DNA from: Leptospira selangorensis
GTDB lineage: Bacteria > Spirochaetota > Leptospiria > Leptospirales > Leptospiraceae
Assembly (NCBI RefSeq): GCF_004769405.1
Contig: NZ_RQES01000005.1
Location: 682,001-746,000 of the forward strand
DNA length: 64,000 nucleotides
Direction: 5' to 3'
Part shown: one piece after another, positions 8,868 through 19,467 of the stretch
Layout of the letters: each line of letters opens with the position of its first letter
Position numbering within the stretch: position 1 is the first letter of the stretch
The notes under the pieces: generated by a model
The model's database searches: none
What the model saw: only the letters and a program-made list of their open reading frames with translations
Told to the model about the DNA's origin: nothing
Program-made: the position numbers and the translations under genes

Positions 8868-11210
8868 ATGAATCGGAAAATTATCGGAATAACAATCCTT
8901 GTCTCTGCGTTGTTATCTATTTCCTGTAATAAGTCGACATCTTCCGAGAATTGGCTGAATTCTCTTTTAACATTCAGCCTGTCCGTGGGGCAACAGGGTT
9001 CACAACTTCCGACCACTTCTCCGGAGATTGTGGAAATGTATGCAGACAAATTTCGATCCGGAGAATACCAGACTAACTCTGCTTCCTCCCCGATTTTCAA
9101 GGTTTCGGCCAGTCTTTCCGTAAGTTCCGAGCCTGTGGATTTTTTACCGGACCAATTAAAGATCTCTTTGAAAGAAATAGAATTGGTTTCCTCTGAGGGA
9201 ACGAGCACGATACAGGCCACGTTCGTTGACGAATTGGATCTTTTAAAGGCAAAACAGAGTCCTGCTTTGATTCTAAAACGGATGGGATTGGAATCCGGCT
9301 TTTATAAACAAATCAAATTGAGACTTACTAGTGCGAACGGTACCGCGATCCGATCCGGACAACAATATCCGGTGGTTTTATCCAGTGACGAAATTATCAT
9401 CAAACAGTCTTCTCCTTTCGAAATTGTAAACGGCTTGGATGCGAATCTGATTTTGGAGACCGATTTTAGTTCTTTAGTATTTTCTCCGGATACTGGTTAC
9501 ACCTTCGCTCCCCAAATCACATTAAAAGAATCTAATTTAGCTCTTCCTTTCATACAAGGAGTTGCAATTGTAAAATTCAAAACCAAGATCACTAAGATCC
9601 TCAAACCAGAAGGATATATGGGAGCCGGATTGGAATCCACGGATCTGATCCTGAAAAAATACGGCTGCGGTGAAATTTATCCTCTTTCCGATAATTTAGG
9701 CGATTTGGATCCCGAAGCGAGTTCTGCGGTAGGATTCGATAGAACCTATCTTTTGGTGTTCGGAGCTACGATGGATATTCTGGAAGTTCTGTTTCAACTG
9801 TCCGCGGATCCGAATGTGGAACAAGTTAGTTTGAATAATTATGTGGATTCCAGTGTTACTTCTCCGAATGATCCCCAAGCTTCTCTTTACTATGGCGGCC
9901 AGCAGATACGTTATCTAAATCGAATCGGAGCTTATGATGCCTGGGATATTAGCCAAGGCGATCCTGATATGACCATTGCCGTAATCGATACCGGAGTGGA
10001 CGACGGGCATCCGGACCTTCAAGGACGAGTTGTTCAAGGTCCTTCGGTAATTTTTAAGTCCGTTATTCTTCCTATACAAATCCAGGGAATTGTAGGGACC
10101 ATGCCTTTCATTTACACATATCCGGATTATGGTCCTATTTTTGTTCCGAAACAACCGATTTATGGAAGTTCGGCTCATGGAACTCATGTGGCGGGGATTA
10201 TAGGGGCCACAGCGAATAATTCCACCGGAGGTGCTGGAATCAATTGGAATAGTAAGGTTCTTTCTATCCCTGTTTTCTCCTACTCTTCGGAAGCAAACGA
10301 TTTGAGAACCAGCGATATACAAGTGGCCATGGGAATTCTTGAAGCTGCCAGAAGGGGAGCCAAGGTGATCAACATGAGTCTGGGCGGAGAAGGTTTCACA
10401 TATTGTATGTTAGGTTGTCAACTACAGGTGTTTACGAATACCGCGGAACGGGATGCCGTTACTTACGCATATAATAAACGAATCGTGATTGTGGCATCCG
10501 CCGGGAATGAAAATAGATCGATTTCTACCTATCCGGGCACTCCGGAGTATCGTGCAGCATACCCTGCTAGTTTTAATGAAGTCATCTCCGTGGGCGCTTT
10601 GGATTATTTCTATAGTTATAATCAAAGAGCATCATTTTCAAATTTCGGAAAAGTTGATATTTCAGCGCCTGGAACTTATATCTATTCCACCGTTTTAGAG
10701 AACGGATATGCAAATTATCACGGGACCTCTATGGCGGCTCCTATGGTTGCCGCGTTTGCGAGTATCATCTTAGCCAGAAGTCCGGATCTTCACCCTAGTA
10801 TGGTGAAAGAAAAAATGTGTAATAGTGCGACAGTTCTGACCAATACGAATTGGCATGGATGTGGAAGGATCAATATCGGCGCCACCTTGACTGCGATGAA
10901 TGCAGAACTTCCTCCGCCTAAGATCACATCCAATTGTGGAGCACCAGGACAACCCGCATGTTGGTCCGGAATGTATTTACAATCATGGAACCATCAATTT
11001 ACGGCTACGGGAGGAACTCCACCTTATGTTTGGAGTCACGTAAAAGGAACCTTACCGGGTGCCGCGGGTTCTACGAAATATAATAGTTCCGGTTATATGT
11101 GGGGCCCCCCAACTTATTGGTGGGGACCGGGTTGGACCTTCGAGATGAAGGTAACCGACGCAAACGGTAATTCGGATATCAGAAGTTTTTACTTTGCATC
11201 TACATTGTAG
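8868..11210 (+). CDS. Subtilisin-like serine protease (S8) lipoprotein
   Basis: A surface or periplasmic protease of 780 residues. The start is set at ATG 8868, six bases inside the longest frame, because AGGTGG lies just upstream. The N-terminus is a lipoprotein signal ending SALLSISC. Next comes a beta-rich section (about 50-205) resembling DUF4382 (KISLKEIELVSSEG, GFYKQIKLRLTSANG). Then an S8 propeptide-like segment (VAIVKFKTKITKI to DPNVEQVSLNNYV), and the catalytic domain with Asp in AVIDTGVDDGHPDL, His in SSAHGTHVAGIIGA and Ser in YHGTSMAAPMVA. A short Ig-like C-terminal module (TATGGTPPYVWSHVKGTLPG) ends the protein. All three catalytic residues are present, so activity is expected. 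It stands alone between divergent and convergent neighbours. Confidence 0.92.
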   Translation: MNRKIIGITILVSALLSISCNKSTSSENWLNSLLTFSLSVGQQGSQLPTTSPEIVEMYADKFRSGEYQTNSASSPIFKVSASLSVSSEPVDFLPDQLKISLKEIELVSSEGTSTIQATFVDELDLLKAKQSPALILKRMGLESGFYKQIKLRLTSANGTAIRSGQQYPVVLSSDEIIIKQSSPFEIVNGLDANLILETDFSSLVFSPDTGYTFAPQITLKESNLALPFIQGVAIVKFKTKITKILKPEGYMGAGLESTDLILKKYGCGEIYPLSDNLGDLDPEASSAVGFDRTYLLVFGATMDILEVLFQLSADPNVEQVSLNNYVDSSVTSPNDPQASLYYGGQQIRYLNRIGAYDAWDISQGDPDMTIAVIDTGVDDGHPDLQGRVVQGPSVIFKSVILPIQIQGIVGTMPFIYTYPDYGPIFVPKQPIYGSSAHGTHVAGIIGATANNSTGGAGINWNSKVLSIPVFSYSSEANDLRTSDIQVAMGILEAARRGAKVINMSLGGEGFTYCMLGCQLQVFTNTAERDAVTYAYNKRIVIVASAGNENRSISTYPGTPEYRAAYPASFNEVISVGALDYFYSYNQRASFSNFGKVDISAPGTYIYSTVLENGYANYHGTSMAAPMVAAFASIILARSPDLHPSMVKEKMCNSATVLTNTNWHGCGRINIGATLTAMNAELPPPKITSNCGAPGQPACWSGMYLQSWNHQFTATGGTPPYVWSHVKGTLPGAAGSTKYNSSGYMWGPPTYWWGPGWTFEMKVTDANGNSDIRSFYFASTL

Positions 11211-11258
11211 ATCTTTTGTCGGAATATTTTAGTTAACAGTTTTGTTAGATTAAGTAGT

Positions 11259-12839
11259 TTAATAAATAGAATCTATCTTATCTAACAAAACTTTATATCC
11301 ATTCTTTCCTACAGTTTTTGTTCCTAATGAAAACTCCGTTTCCTGGCTCAGATCTGTGAATGGAATTTTATATTTTTCTAAAATAGAAGAAAGTTCTCTA
11401 TGAATCGGCGAAATGGAGAAAGTTGCAGACGGTATTCTTAAATAAAGAGCCTCAAATACGCTTTGGCCGAAATATCCTAAGAATTTTTCAGAAGATCTCA
11501 ATTTCTGTAAGTATTGGACTCTTGAAAGTCTAGGAAAATATTCTATTTCATTTGTTTTGGGAGGAGTTCCTCCGATCCGGATCCTTTTTTGGGAGGAATT
11601 TTGGATTAGGAAACGATCCAGATTTTCGGATTCTTCTTTTCCTAGGTTTCCCGCGTAACAAAAAATTCCATATTCTTTGGCCGGACTTTTTTCTTCATTC
11701 GTTGCAGAGGAAATTAAATTCGGAGGAATTAAGATCTGTTCCCAATCGAAATTTTGATCGTTCTCCGAATGAGGAAGAAGGTCCCAAAAATTATACTTCT
11801 TTTTATCTTCTCCGAAATGATCTAAGAGTAGCACTTTTGTTTTTCGATAAGGGATTGGGATCTCGATATCCCTAAAATCTATTAGAAGAATATCATATTC
11901 TCCGTCTTTCGGAAATGCAGAGATCCATTCAGGTTCCCAGTCTTTATAAGGAAGAAAAGAATACAAAAGAGAGGTCCTGGAGAAATGTCCTGAACCGAAT
12001 TCTTTTGCAGGAGCGACCAATACTCCAATTTTTCCTTTGGTCCTTTGGCTCGGAGAAGGGAGATTAAATTTTACCTGAGGAACATCTAGATTCTTTTGGA
12101 ATAGAGAAGGATCTTCCTTTTCCCATTCTAAAAATTCTTTTGTATTAAAATTACCAACAGACTCGAAAGATTTTTGAGAAAGTAAACCCGAGATTGTTTC
12201 GAAATCTTCGGGAGTGTCCACGGTTAGTCTGAAATTTGCTAATCTGGAACCTTCTTCTTTTGTTAATAAACTCGGAATCGAAGTGATCTTGTATTGAATA
12301 GGATCTTCTTTGATATGAATGCTTACATGTTCTTTATGTCTTTCTTCTTGTTGTGAGTCTGAAAGATTTAGAAGTGCAGAAGTCCTAAAAACTTCTCCTC
12401 CTGTTCCGAGAGGTAATCCTTTAAAATAAGCAAGATCGGAATCCGATTCTACGAATGTTTGGATGAGTAGATCCAAATGGGTTGTATCGTAAAATGGATT
12501 GTCTCCGGTCAGTCTTAGGATCGCATCCGCTTTGAATTTTTCGGCGGCAAGAATATACCTTTGGCGAACATCTTCCAATGGGCCGGAGAAATGATTCATT
12601 CCATTCTTTTCTAAAAAAGATACCAGTTCTAAATCTCCTTCCGGGATCAGATAGATGATCCTGGAATTTGGTAGGATCTTTAGAATTCGAGAATGGATAT
12701 GATCTAAGATCGTCTTATCCGAATCCGGAGGGATCGGACGGATTACTTTTTTAGGGAATCTTGTGGATCCGGTCCTCGCTTGTATAAAAGCGAATAAAGA
12801 ACGGATCTTCGGTTTAGGCGTTGAATGTATACCACTCAT
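11259..12839 (-). CDS. SpsF-like cytidylyltransferase fused to an SpsG/PseG-like domain
   Basis: A 526-residue two-domain protein. Residues about 10-245 resemble acylneuraminate-type cytidylyltransferases of the SpsF group (LFAFIQARTGSTRFPKKVIR, then LRLTGDNPFYD). Residues about 270-526 resemble the SpsG/PseG nucleotide-sugar hydrolase or glycosyltransferase-B fold (KIGVLVAPAKEFGSGHFSRT, RIRIGGTPP, FLGYFGQSVFEALYLRIPS). Such proteins act in synthesis of sialic-acid-like nonulosonic acids used on surface polysaccharide or flagella. The ATG lies inside the 3' end of the radical SAM gene, overlapping it by 26 bp in another frame, so coupling is tight. The exact sugar is not deducible. Confidence 0.82.
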   Translation of the reverse strand: MSGIHSTPKPKIRSLFAFIQARTGSTRFPKKVIRPIPPDSDKTILDHIHSRILKILPNSRIIYLIPEGDLELVSFLEKNGMNHFSGPLEDVRQRYILAAEKFKADAILRLTGDNPFYDTTHLDLLIQTFVESDSDLAYFKGLPLGTGGEVFRTSALLNLSDSQQEERHKEHVSIHIKEDPIQYKITSIPSLLTKEEGSRLANFRLTVDTPEDFETISGLLSQKSFESVGNFNTKEFLEWEKEDPSLFQKNLDVPQVKFNLPSPSQRTKGKIGVLVAPAKEFGSGHFSRTSLLYSFLPYKDWEPEWISAFPKDGEYDILLIDFRDIEIPIPYRKTKVLLLDHFGEDKKKYNFWDLLPHSENDQNFDWEQILIPPNLISSATNEEKSPAKEYGIFCYAGNLGKEESENLDRFLIQNSSQKRIRIGGTPPKTNEIEYFPRLSRVQYLQKLRSSEKFLGYFGQSVFEALYLRIPSATFSISPIHRELSSILEKYKIPFTDLSQETEFSLGTKTVGKNGYKVLLDKIDSIY

Positions 12840-14373
12840 CGCAGGAAAGGCAAGGGGCAGGAATAGATTCGTGTTCCCCTTTTGCGGAAGAAGTAAAGAA
12901 CGGATTTCCCTTTGCCCAAATTTGTTCCAAAGAATCCTTATTTAGATTTCCTATGGAATGTTTTTTAGAGCCTGGAGTTTGTTTGCAGATAGAAACTTGG
13001 CCGTCTGCGTTCAAATATATATCTCGGGAAATATGCCAGCAGAAGTCTCTTCCCAAAGGTGTAAGATCCGAGGCTCTACGCTGAGGAAGGATATCCGAAT
13101 AAGAATTATATTTTTGTAAAATGATTTCGTATCCTTCTTTTTGTGCCTGCTCATACCAGGAATCCAATTCAAGATCCACTTCTTGAATTTTCAGGAATTG
13201 AAGATGAATGGAGGATTTTGGTAATACTTGGGAAACCTCTGACAGATTTTGTAAAACCTTATCCATATTATCCTTTCCATAAAGCCCTGAATAAGCCTTT
13301 TTATCTCTGGTGGTCAGGTTTACGATCAAGCTGACCTTCTTCTTTTCTTCTTCTTTTAAAGAAGATAGTAATTTGATAAAGCCGGAAAGATCACCGTATA
13401 AAGCGGACTCTATGAACAATTCCTTTAGATTGGAGGATGCCAAAGTTTTTTGGACAAGCTCGGTAAATTTTGGATGGAGTGTAGGTTCTCCTAATCCGCC
13501 AAAACATACACTATAGGGGAGTCCTAAGTTTTCTGCCTGAGATAAAAGTTTATCTAAAACTTGAGGATCTAATGTTATATTATCTTCTTCTGGTTTTAGA
13601 TTTTGCCTAGGACAGAAATTACATTCGTATTCGCAACCTCTGTATAATTCCACTTCGTAATAACTTGGAGCGGAGCGAAATATTTCAGGACGTGAAATTA
13701 GGAAGGATTGGATCTCATCATACTTCCAGTTTTCCTTCTCCTTTAAAAATGAGGATAAAAGTCTGAAAGATCTGGGATTGTTTGCGGAAAAATCCAATCT
13801 CCATTGTCTTAGGTCCGGAGAAGTATAAAAAATTTCAGTATCGAATTGGTTTATATTTTTGGCTAAGAAGTCCTGGGTCGAACCAGCATATTCTGCAGGT
13901 AAACTTCTGACAAATTCTCTGGAAAGAATTCTAGGCACAATGCCGGGAGGAAGATTTTCAGAATAAGAATATTGTGCCAGATACTTTTCATTACGAAGAA
14001 TCAATTCTTGAGTAAGAGATGGATCCAGCAAAGGTGCAAATCCGTCAAAAACTAGAAAACAAGTTTCGTCCCATTCAGGATCTCCCGTTCTGGAAGAAGG
14101 AAGGGCATCGCAGATCTTGGAAAAAAAATCGGCTTCTGATCCGGATTCTAAAATTATAAAATCAGAATATTCTAATTGAGTGCCGATCTTTTTGAGTTCT
14201 TCGGAAGTCCCGATTTTCCTATTGGAATATACTGGGATCCGTTTTAGAACGGAAGATAGTTTTTTAAGCGTAAGCTCTAAATAACGAAGCTGGTTCGGTT
14301 GATCTATATTCCCTTTTACGGAAATAAGATCTTCCTTTAGATAAAATACGATAGCTTGGGGAGGATATTTCAT
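12814..14373 (-). CDS. Radical SAM protein with SPASM domain (spiro-SPASM type)
   Basis: A 519-residue protein. The radical SAM [4Fe-4S] motif CX3CX2C is seen in YRGCEYECNFCPRQ near residue 248, after a 240-residue N-terminal domain that resembles a nucleotidyltransferase-like extension. The C-terminal SPASM region has further cysteines: CWHISRDIYLNADGQVSIC, then CLSCDEW at the end. A protein family with this layout restricted to spirochaetes (spiro-SPASM) is known and is found beside SpsF-like genes, exactly as here. It may modify a sugar or peptide in surface glycan assembly; the substrate is unknown. It overlaps the SpsF-like gene by 26 bp and starts 39 bp after the SurA-like gene. Confidence 0.87.
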   Translation of the reverse strand: MKYPPQAIVFYLKEDLISVKGNIDQPNQLRYLELTLKKLSSVLKRIPVYSNRKIGTSEELKKIGTQLEYSDFIILESGSEADFFSKICDALPSSRTGDPEWDETCFLVFDGFAPLLDPSLTQELILRNEKYLAQYSYSENLPPGIVPRILSREFVRSLPAEYAGSTQDFLAKNINQFDTEIFYTSPDLRQWRLDFSANNPRSFRLLSSFLKEKENWKYDEIQSFLISRPEIFRSAPSYYEVELYRGCEYECNFCPRQNLKPEEDNITLDPQVLDKLLSQAENLGLPYSVCFGGLGEPTLHPKFTELVQKTLASSNLKELFIESALYGDLSGFIKLLSSLKEEEKKKVSLIVNLTTRDKKAYSGLYGKDNMDKVLQNLSEVSQVLPKSSIHLQFLKIQEVDLELDSWYEQAQKEGYEIILQKYNSYSDILPQRRASDLTPLGRDFCWHISRDIYLNADGQVSICKQTPGSKKHSIGNLNKDSLEQIWAKGNPFFTSSAKGEHESIPAPCLSCDEWYTFNA

Positions 14374-14412
14374 ATTCTAATCTCGGATCCGTTCCGTTTT
14401 GGATTTCCGGAC

Positions 14413-15468
14413 TTAATCCAAGTTCAAGGTTTCTTGTTGGTCCGGGATCTTGTTCTCTTTTTTATAAACTTCGTCGAAGATCTGTATCGGCACAGTGGAC
14501 CTGGATTCTCTCACCCATTTTATAAAATTTTCGTCTTCTTTTTCGCGACTAAGAAGATTTACAATCCCCTGGCGTACGTTTTCTAAAGGAGTTGGCCTTT
14601 TACCTTCTACCTTAACTATACAATAACGTTTTCTTTCGTCTCTGAATACTTCCGAAACTGAACCGACTGGGATACTAGATAATGCCACAGCAACTGAACG
14701 ATTCGTTTTATATAATTCGAAAGAAGAGACCCAATCCATAAGTCCTTTTCTGGCTCTTAAGTTTGCGTCCGTATTTCTAGGAGAAGCTGCGATCAAACCG
14801 AAGGATGCTGGATCAGATAGAACATTCTTTTTGATCTCGGTCGCTTCTTTGTGGATCCTGGATTCTTCCGTGATGGAATCATTATTAGGGGAGATTGCGA
14901 TCTGTCTGTATTGGACTTCGAATCCTACCTTCTCTCTGTTCTGAGCATACCAGGAACGGATATCTTTATCGGAAGGCGGATGGTTCGGCACCTTGTATTG
15001 CATTAACTGAGTTTTTTTGATCTGGTAAGGAAGTTCGGTATACCAAAGTTCGTAAGACATTCCCGAGCTGGACTCAACGGCTTTTTCGAATTGTTTACGG
15101 GATGTAATTCCCATAAACTCCATTCTTTTTTCGATCTCACTTTCGAGCCTTTTTTCATTCACTTGGATGGATTCATCTTCAGCAATTGAATCCACAACGG
15201 CTCTATCTATCAAAAAATCTATGATACGAGTGCGTAGAGATTTTCTCATGTCCTCGTTTTTGAGGTACTTTGTTAATTTTTGGTATTTTTCCTGAGCGTC
15301 ATCGAAATCTAAATCGCTAATGGATTGGCTTCCGACGGTAGCGATAATCTTATCTAGGGACTCAGCGGGACGGATCTCTGAAGTAAATATACTTAGAGAA
15401 AGTATACCGGAGAATAAGGCGAGTTTACGCGAAAATGAAGCTGAGGATTCGGGAAAAATTCCTAACAC
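14413..15468 (-). CDS. SurA-like periplasmic chaperone / peptidyl-prolyl isomerase
   Basis: A 351-residue exported protein. It seems to start at GTG (15468); a hydrophobic signal segment follows at about 15-33 ([15 protein letters not shown]). Residues about 38-165 form the SurA-N-like helical chaperone region ([20 protein letters not shown]). A PpiC-like region follows at about 195-315 ([51 protein letters not shown]). It probably helps fold outer-membrane proteins in the periplasm. It lies 30 bp downstream of lysC in the leftward run. The PPIase signature is weak, so a chaperone without isomerase activity is possible. Confidence 0.82.
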   Translation of the reverse strand: MLGIFPESSASFSRKLALFSGILSLSIFTSEIRPAESLDKIIATVGSQSISDLDFDDAQEKYQKLTKYLKNEDMRKSLRTRIIDFLIDRAVVDSIAEDESIQVNEKRLESEIEKRMEFMGITSRKQFEKAVESSSGMSYELWYTELPYQIKKTQLMQYKVPNHPPSDKDIRSWYAQNREKVGFEVQYRQIAISPNNDSITEESRIHKEATEIKKNVLSDPASFGLIAASPRNTDANLRARKGLMDWVSSFELYKTNRSVAVALSSIPVGSVSEVFRDERKRYCIVKVEGKRPTPLENVRQGIVNLLSREKEDENFIKWVRESRSTVPIQIFDEVYKKENKIPDQQETLNLD

Positions 15469-15498
15469 AGGGAAAGGATGTTCCCGATCCTCTCTTGT

Positions 15499-16722
15499 TC
15501 AACTGTTTTTCGAAAGCCCGAATGTCTCGTGGATCTTGTTTACGGCAGTTTCTGCATGAATTCTTGGGATTACGCAGGATATTTTGATCTCTGAAGTGGA
15601 GATCATTTCAATATTAATCTCTTTTTCTGCCAAAGCTTTGAACATTTGAGCAGCTACCCCTACATGGGATTTCATTCCGATCCCTACAGCAGAAACGATA
15701 GAGATCTCCTCATTGATTTCCGGCTTATTAGCTCCCTGAGAATTAGAGAAGGATTCCAAAATCGGAAGGGCCTGAACCAGGTCTTTTTTAGGAACAGTGA
15801 AAGATATAGTGTTTCTTCCATTATAAGGAGAAGACTGAACGATCACATCTACCAGAATATCTTTAGAGCTTAAGTCTCCGAATAGAACTGCTGCGAGTCC
15901 CGGCTTGTCAGGAACATCCGCGATTGTAATTCTGGCTTGGTCGTTCTTTGCGGTCACTCCGCTTACTTTCAATTTTTCCATAATTTTGTCCTCGTTTACA
16001 ACCAAAGTCCCCGGATTATTATTAAAGCTGGAACGTACATGGATTACCACATCGTAATTCATTCCTAATTCCACACTTCTGGAATGAAGTACCCCGGCGC
16101 CTAAGCTTGCGAGTTCCAACATTTCTTCATAAGTGATTTGAGAATGTTTTGTGGCTTGGGGAACCACTCTTGGATCGGCGGTATAAACCCCATCCACATC
16201 CGTATAAATTTCACATTCTTTTGCGCCAAGTACAGCGGCTAACGCTACCGCAGAAGTATCAGAACCGCCTCTTCCTAAGGTGGTGATGTTTTCGTTTTGG
16301 TCTATCCCTTGGAAACCTGCTACGATCACAACGTTTCCTTCGTTTAACGCTGCATCTATTCTGGAACGATCCACTCCTTGGATCTTTGCATTGGAGAAGT
16401 TCCCATCAGTGATCATTTTGATCTGGGAACCTGTGAATGATTTTGCAGGAACTCCTACATCCCAAAGAGCCATTGCTAGAAGAGAAATAGAAACCTGCTC
16501 TCCCGTAGACAATAACATGTCCATCTCTCTCTTTGGAGGATTTTTGGTGATCTTATCGGCAAGATCCACGAGCTCATCCGTCGTATGGCCCATTGCGGAA
16601 ACGACTACGACAACCTGGTTGCCTTCTTCATGATAACGTTTGATTCTACCGGCTACGTTCCGGATGCGATCGGGAGATCCTACAGATGTTCCCCCGTACT
16701 TTTGAACGATTATGTTTGCCAT
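15499..16722 (-). CDS. lysC: Aspartate kinase
   Basis: Phosphorylates aspartate, the first step to lysine, methionine and threonine. The 407-residue length fits the monofunctional alpha-type enzyme. The N-terminus [19 protein letters not shown] is the family signature; [20 protein letters not shown] forms the substrate and nucleotide site near 150-170, followed by [14 protein letters not shown] near 182. Two ACT regulatory domains occupy about 265-407 ([20 protein letters not shown] and [19 protein letters not shown]), so feedback inhibition by lysine or threonine is expected. It heads the leftward operon. The divergent symporter frame runs into it, but that overlap is not coding. Confidence 0.97.
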   Translation of the reverse strand: MANIIVQKYGGTSVGSPDRIRNVAGRIKRYHEEGNQVVVVVSAMGHTTDELVDLADKITKNPPKREMDMLLSTGEQVSISLLAMALWDVGVPAKSFTGSQIKMITDGNFSNAKIQGVDRSRIDAALNEGNVVIVAGFQGIDQNENITTLGRGGSDTSAVALAAVLGAKECEIYTDVDGVYTADPRVVPQATKHSQITYEEMLELASLGAGVLHSRSVELGMNYDVVIHVRSSFNNNPGTLVVNEDKIMEKLKVSGVTAKNDQARITIADVPDKPGLAAVLFGDLSSKDILVDVIVQSSPYNGRNTISFTVPKKDLVQALPILESFSNSQGANKPEINEEISIVSAVGIGMKSHVGVAAQMFKALAEKEINIEMISTSEIKISCVIPRIHAETAVNKIHETFGLSKNS

Positions 16723-16794
16723 CGCTGCCTACCATCTTTTTGGGCTCGAAGCGGGGATCAAGATAAATCAAATCCGGAAGGCGGGAAAGAATCC

Positions 16795-18681
16795 TTGTTT
16801 TCAAGGAAAGTCGGCCGATCTTTATGGAGAGTTCTCCCTCTTTGGGAGAAGGGGGCCCCCATTTTTTCTCCTATTGATTGGTATCTAATCTTAGCTTATA
16901 TCATTTTCGCTTTTTCGGCTGGGCTCCTTCTTTCCTCTAAAGCCGGAGAAAGTTTGAGTTCCTACTTCGTAGCAGACAGAAAACTTCCTTGGTGGTGGCT
17001 CGGAACTTCTATGGTGGCCACTACCTTTGCTGCGGACACTCCGTTGGTTATCACCGGAATGGTTGCTTTGGATGGGGTAGGTGGGAACTGGCTTTGGTGG
17101 AGCTGGGCAATCGGTTATCTGATCATTACCGTATTCTTTGCGGCTTCTTGGAGAAAGGCAGAAGTTCTTACGGATGTAGAATTTGTAGAATTAAGATATT
17201 CCGGAACAGGTGCAGCAATCCTGAGAGCAGCAAAGGCTTTCTTCTTAAGTATTCTATTCAATTCCATCATATTGGGCTGGGTCTTTAAGGCAATGTCCAA
17301 GATCACTGCTCCTTTCTTGGACTGGAATGTATTACTTGGCGCAGAAGTTTTCGGATCCATCGCAGATGTATGGCCAAACTTTTTAATATTAGGAGATTTG
17401 AATACTACACTTACTGTTCTTATTCTTTTCTCGGTTGTGGTATTCTATAGTAGTATGGGTGGGATCCAAGGTGTGATCCTGACGGACTTATTCCAATTCG
17501 CTCTAGGAATAGGTGGTGCAATCGTATTTGCGATCTTTGCAATCCAATATGTGGGCGGATTAGAAGGATTATATTCCAAATTAGAAACATTGTATCCTGG
17601 AAAATCGGAATCTATCATTTCTTTTTGGCCAAGGATAGGAGAAGAAGAGCATGGGCTTCCTCTTCAAGTTTTTCTAATATTTATCGGAGTTCAATGGTGG
17701 ATCCAATATCATTCGGACGGATCGGGATACTTAGCACAAAGATTACATACTGCAAAAACTCCTAAGGACGCAGAGTTAGGTTCTCTTTGGTTTAATATCG
17801 CAAACTTTATCTTACGCACCTGGCCTTGGGTTTTAACAGGGCTTGTATGTTTGGTTGTATTTCCTTTGCATGATGCGGATCTATTCCAAGCAGAAGGTGG
17901 AATTGTTCAATCGGACAGAGAGATCGCTTATCCAGTGCTTATGAAGATCGTTTTGCCTGCTGGATGTTTGGGATTAGTTTTTGTGAGTTTGATGGCAGCT
18001 TTTATGTCCACTGCAGACACTCATATCAATTGGGGTGCCAGTTATCTAGTGAATGATCTATATTTAAGATTCCTAAAACCGAATGCCGGAAATAAGGAAA
18101 CTGTTATAGCAGGTAGGATCGCAGTGGTCTTGATGGCAGGGATCGCGATCCTGGTTGCGACTCAGATGAATTCTATTGCATCTGCTTGGAAATTTTTCCT
18201 AGCAATGGCTTCCGGTTTAGGTCTGCCTCAGATCTTAAGATGGATCTGGTGGAGAACAAACGCTTGGACGGAATTATCCGGGATGGGAACCGCGTTGGTT
18301 CTTTCATTAATTTTATATAAAGTATATCCGGAAGTAAATGCGGATTATCTTCTGTTCTTTACTGCCTTAGGAAGTGTGATCGTTTCTATTCTGGTAACTT
18401 TTTTAACTGCTCCGGTTCCTGATCAAGTGTTGGACGCTTTTGTAGCCAAGTTGCAACCTTTCGGTTTCTGGGGAAAATGGGGTGGGGTTTCCGCTCGTAA
18501 AAAATTCTATTCCAGGATCCGGATCTGGTTATTAGCGATTTTTTCCTTGTACGCCTGGCTTTTCGGAATCGGATATATTCTGCAATTGAAATATACCTTA
18601 GGCGTTGTTTTCCTTTTCTTCGGGATCATTTCGGGACTTATCGTCTTGAAATTATGGAAAAAGAAGGATTCAGTTTCCTGA
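16795..18681 (+). CDS. Sodium:solute symporter (SSS family)
   Basis: A polytopic inner-membrane transporter of about 628 residues with roughly 13 hydrophobic segments. The SSS N-terminal pattern is clear: [20 protein letters not shown] followed by [10 protein letters not shown]. Its substrate is unknown; the highly aromatic loops resemble uncharacterised SSS proteins more than PutP. No ATG lies between the lysC start and the first membrane segment. The most plausible start is TTG at 16795; ATT at 16861, preceded by GGGAGAAGGGGG, is the other option. The open frame extends back to 16585 inside lysC, but that stretch does not look like protein. The 3' end overlaps the convergent hotdog gene by 44 bp. 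Confidence 0.88.
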   Translation: MFSRKVGRSLWRVLPLWEKGAPIFSPIDWYLILAYIIFAFSAGLLLSSKAGESLSSYFVADRKLPWWWLGTSMVATTFAADTPLVITGMVALDGVGGNWLWWSWAIGYLIITVFFAASWRKAEVLTDVEFVELRYSGTGAAILRAAKAFFLSILFNSIILGWVFKAMSKITAPFLDWNVLLGAEVFGSIADVWPNFLILGDLNTTLTVLILFSVVVFYSSMGGIQGVILTDLFQFALGIGGAIVFAIFAIQYVGGLEGLYSKLETLYPGKSESIISFWPRIGEEEHGLPLQVFLIFIGVQWWIQYHSDGSGYLAQRLHTAKTPKDAELGSLWFNIANFILRTWPWVLTGLVCLVVFPLHDADLFQAEGGIVQSDREIAYPVLMKIVLPAGCLGLVFVSLMAAFMSTADTHINWGASYLVNDLYLRFLKPNAGNKETVIAGRIAVVLMAGIAILVATQMNSIASAWKFFLAMASGLGLPQILRWIWWRTNAWTELSGMGTALVLSLILYKVYPEVNADYLLFFTALGSVIVSILVTFLTAPVPDQVLDAFVAKLQPFGFWGKWGGVSARKKFYSRIRIWLLAIFSLYAWLFGIGYILQLKYTLGVVFLFFGIISGLIVLKLWKKKDSVS

Positions 18682-19171
18682 TATAAATTGTCTTTTTGAC
18701 GATTGCAATTTTTTGTCCATCCGGATCTAAAACTTCTATAGAATAGATCCGGGTTGTTTTCTTTTTGGATTTGCATTCTTCCTTAATGGACTCTATTTCT
18801 TCGGAAGAAATTTCCGTTTCTGCGATCAGATCCTGGTTGCTCGCTTTTAGAAAATCAATCTCTGCTTTTGTGTCCAAAACGAGATATTCCGGACCTAAAT
18901 TTTCAGAAAGTGAATAAACATATAAAGGATCTACGAATGCGTAGATGGCACCTCCAAAATGAAGTCCATTATAACCTTTGGTTTTATTATTAAAGGGAAA
19001 TCGAACTTTCAATTTCAAAAGATTTTCGGATACAAATTCGAATCTGGATCCAAGTCTGTGATAGACCGGCCAATTTTTTCGGATCATTCTATTGAACCTA
19101 AATAGTTTCCATTTTTCTAATATTCTTTTGATGGCGCTCGGTTCGGAAGCGTAGAAGGATAAAGTGTTCAT
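18638..19171 (-). CDS. DUF4442 hotdog-fold thioesterase-like protein
   Basis: About 177 residues, start placed at the second ATG (19171) because GGAGGG lies six bases before it. The hotdog core is recognisable: [20 protein letters not shown] followed by [17 protein letters not shown] and a strand-rich end with [20 protein letters not shown]4442 members are related to acyl-CoA thioesterases, but substrate and activity are unknown. It converges on and overlaps the symporter gene by 44 bp. A perfect 9-bp inverted repeat sits about 40 bp upstream and may be an operator. Confidence 0.8.
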   Translation of the reverse strand: MNTLSFYASEPSAIKRILEKWKLFRFNRMIRKNWPVYHRLGSRFEFVSENLLKLKVRFPFNNKTKGYNGLHFGGAIYAFVDPLYVYSLSENLGPEYLVLDTKAEIDFLKASNQDLIAETEISSEEIESIKEECKSKKKTTRIYSIEVLDPDGQKIAIVKKTIYIRKLNPSFSIISRR

Positions 19172-19467
19172 TCTTCCCTCCATTTGTATGAGTTAATTCC
19201 TTTTCTGAAAATATTTAGTTTTATGTCAAACTAAATAAGGTTGTTTGGATTCGGAACCTTTACCGGGTCGAAATAGTGGATTGAGTCCATTTGGCGATTT
19301 GATTACAATTCTAGGGTTTTGGGGTTAGAAACCTGTTCATATCGGAAAGAAAAAAAGCTTTTCACCTCAGGGCTTTCCGGCCAGTAAGATACGTTTCCGG
19401 AAAGAAAATCCGAGATTCTTCTCGGATATAAAAATAATAAAACAGGTGTTATGTTAAGGAGAGAAAC
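19172..19467. promoter_or_regulatory. Intergenic region with an operator-like dyad and two leader hairpins
   Basis: No gene. ATTTAGTTT (19213-19221) and AAACTAAAT (19228-19236) form a perfect inverted repeat close to the leftward DUF4442 gene. Nearer the rightward BASS gene are CTTTCCGG/CCGGAAAG (19373-19380 and 19397-19404) and a compact hairpin ATCCGAGA-TTCT-TCTCGGAT (19408-19427). AAGGAGAG follows just before the ATG at 19468. I cannot match the leader to a known riboswitch. Confidence 0.55.

Noticed and set aside
16585..16794. N-terminal 70 codons of the open symporter frame
   Set aside because: Overlaps lysC antisense, not protein-like, and SSS proteins start near the first membrane helix.
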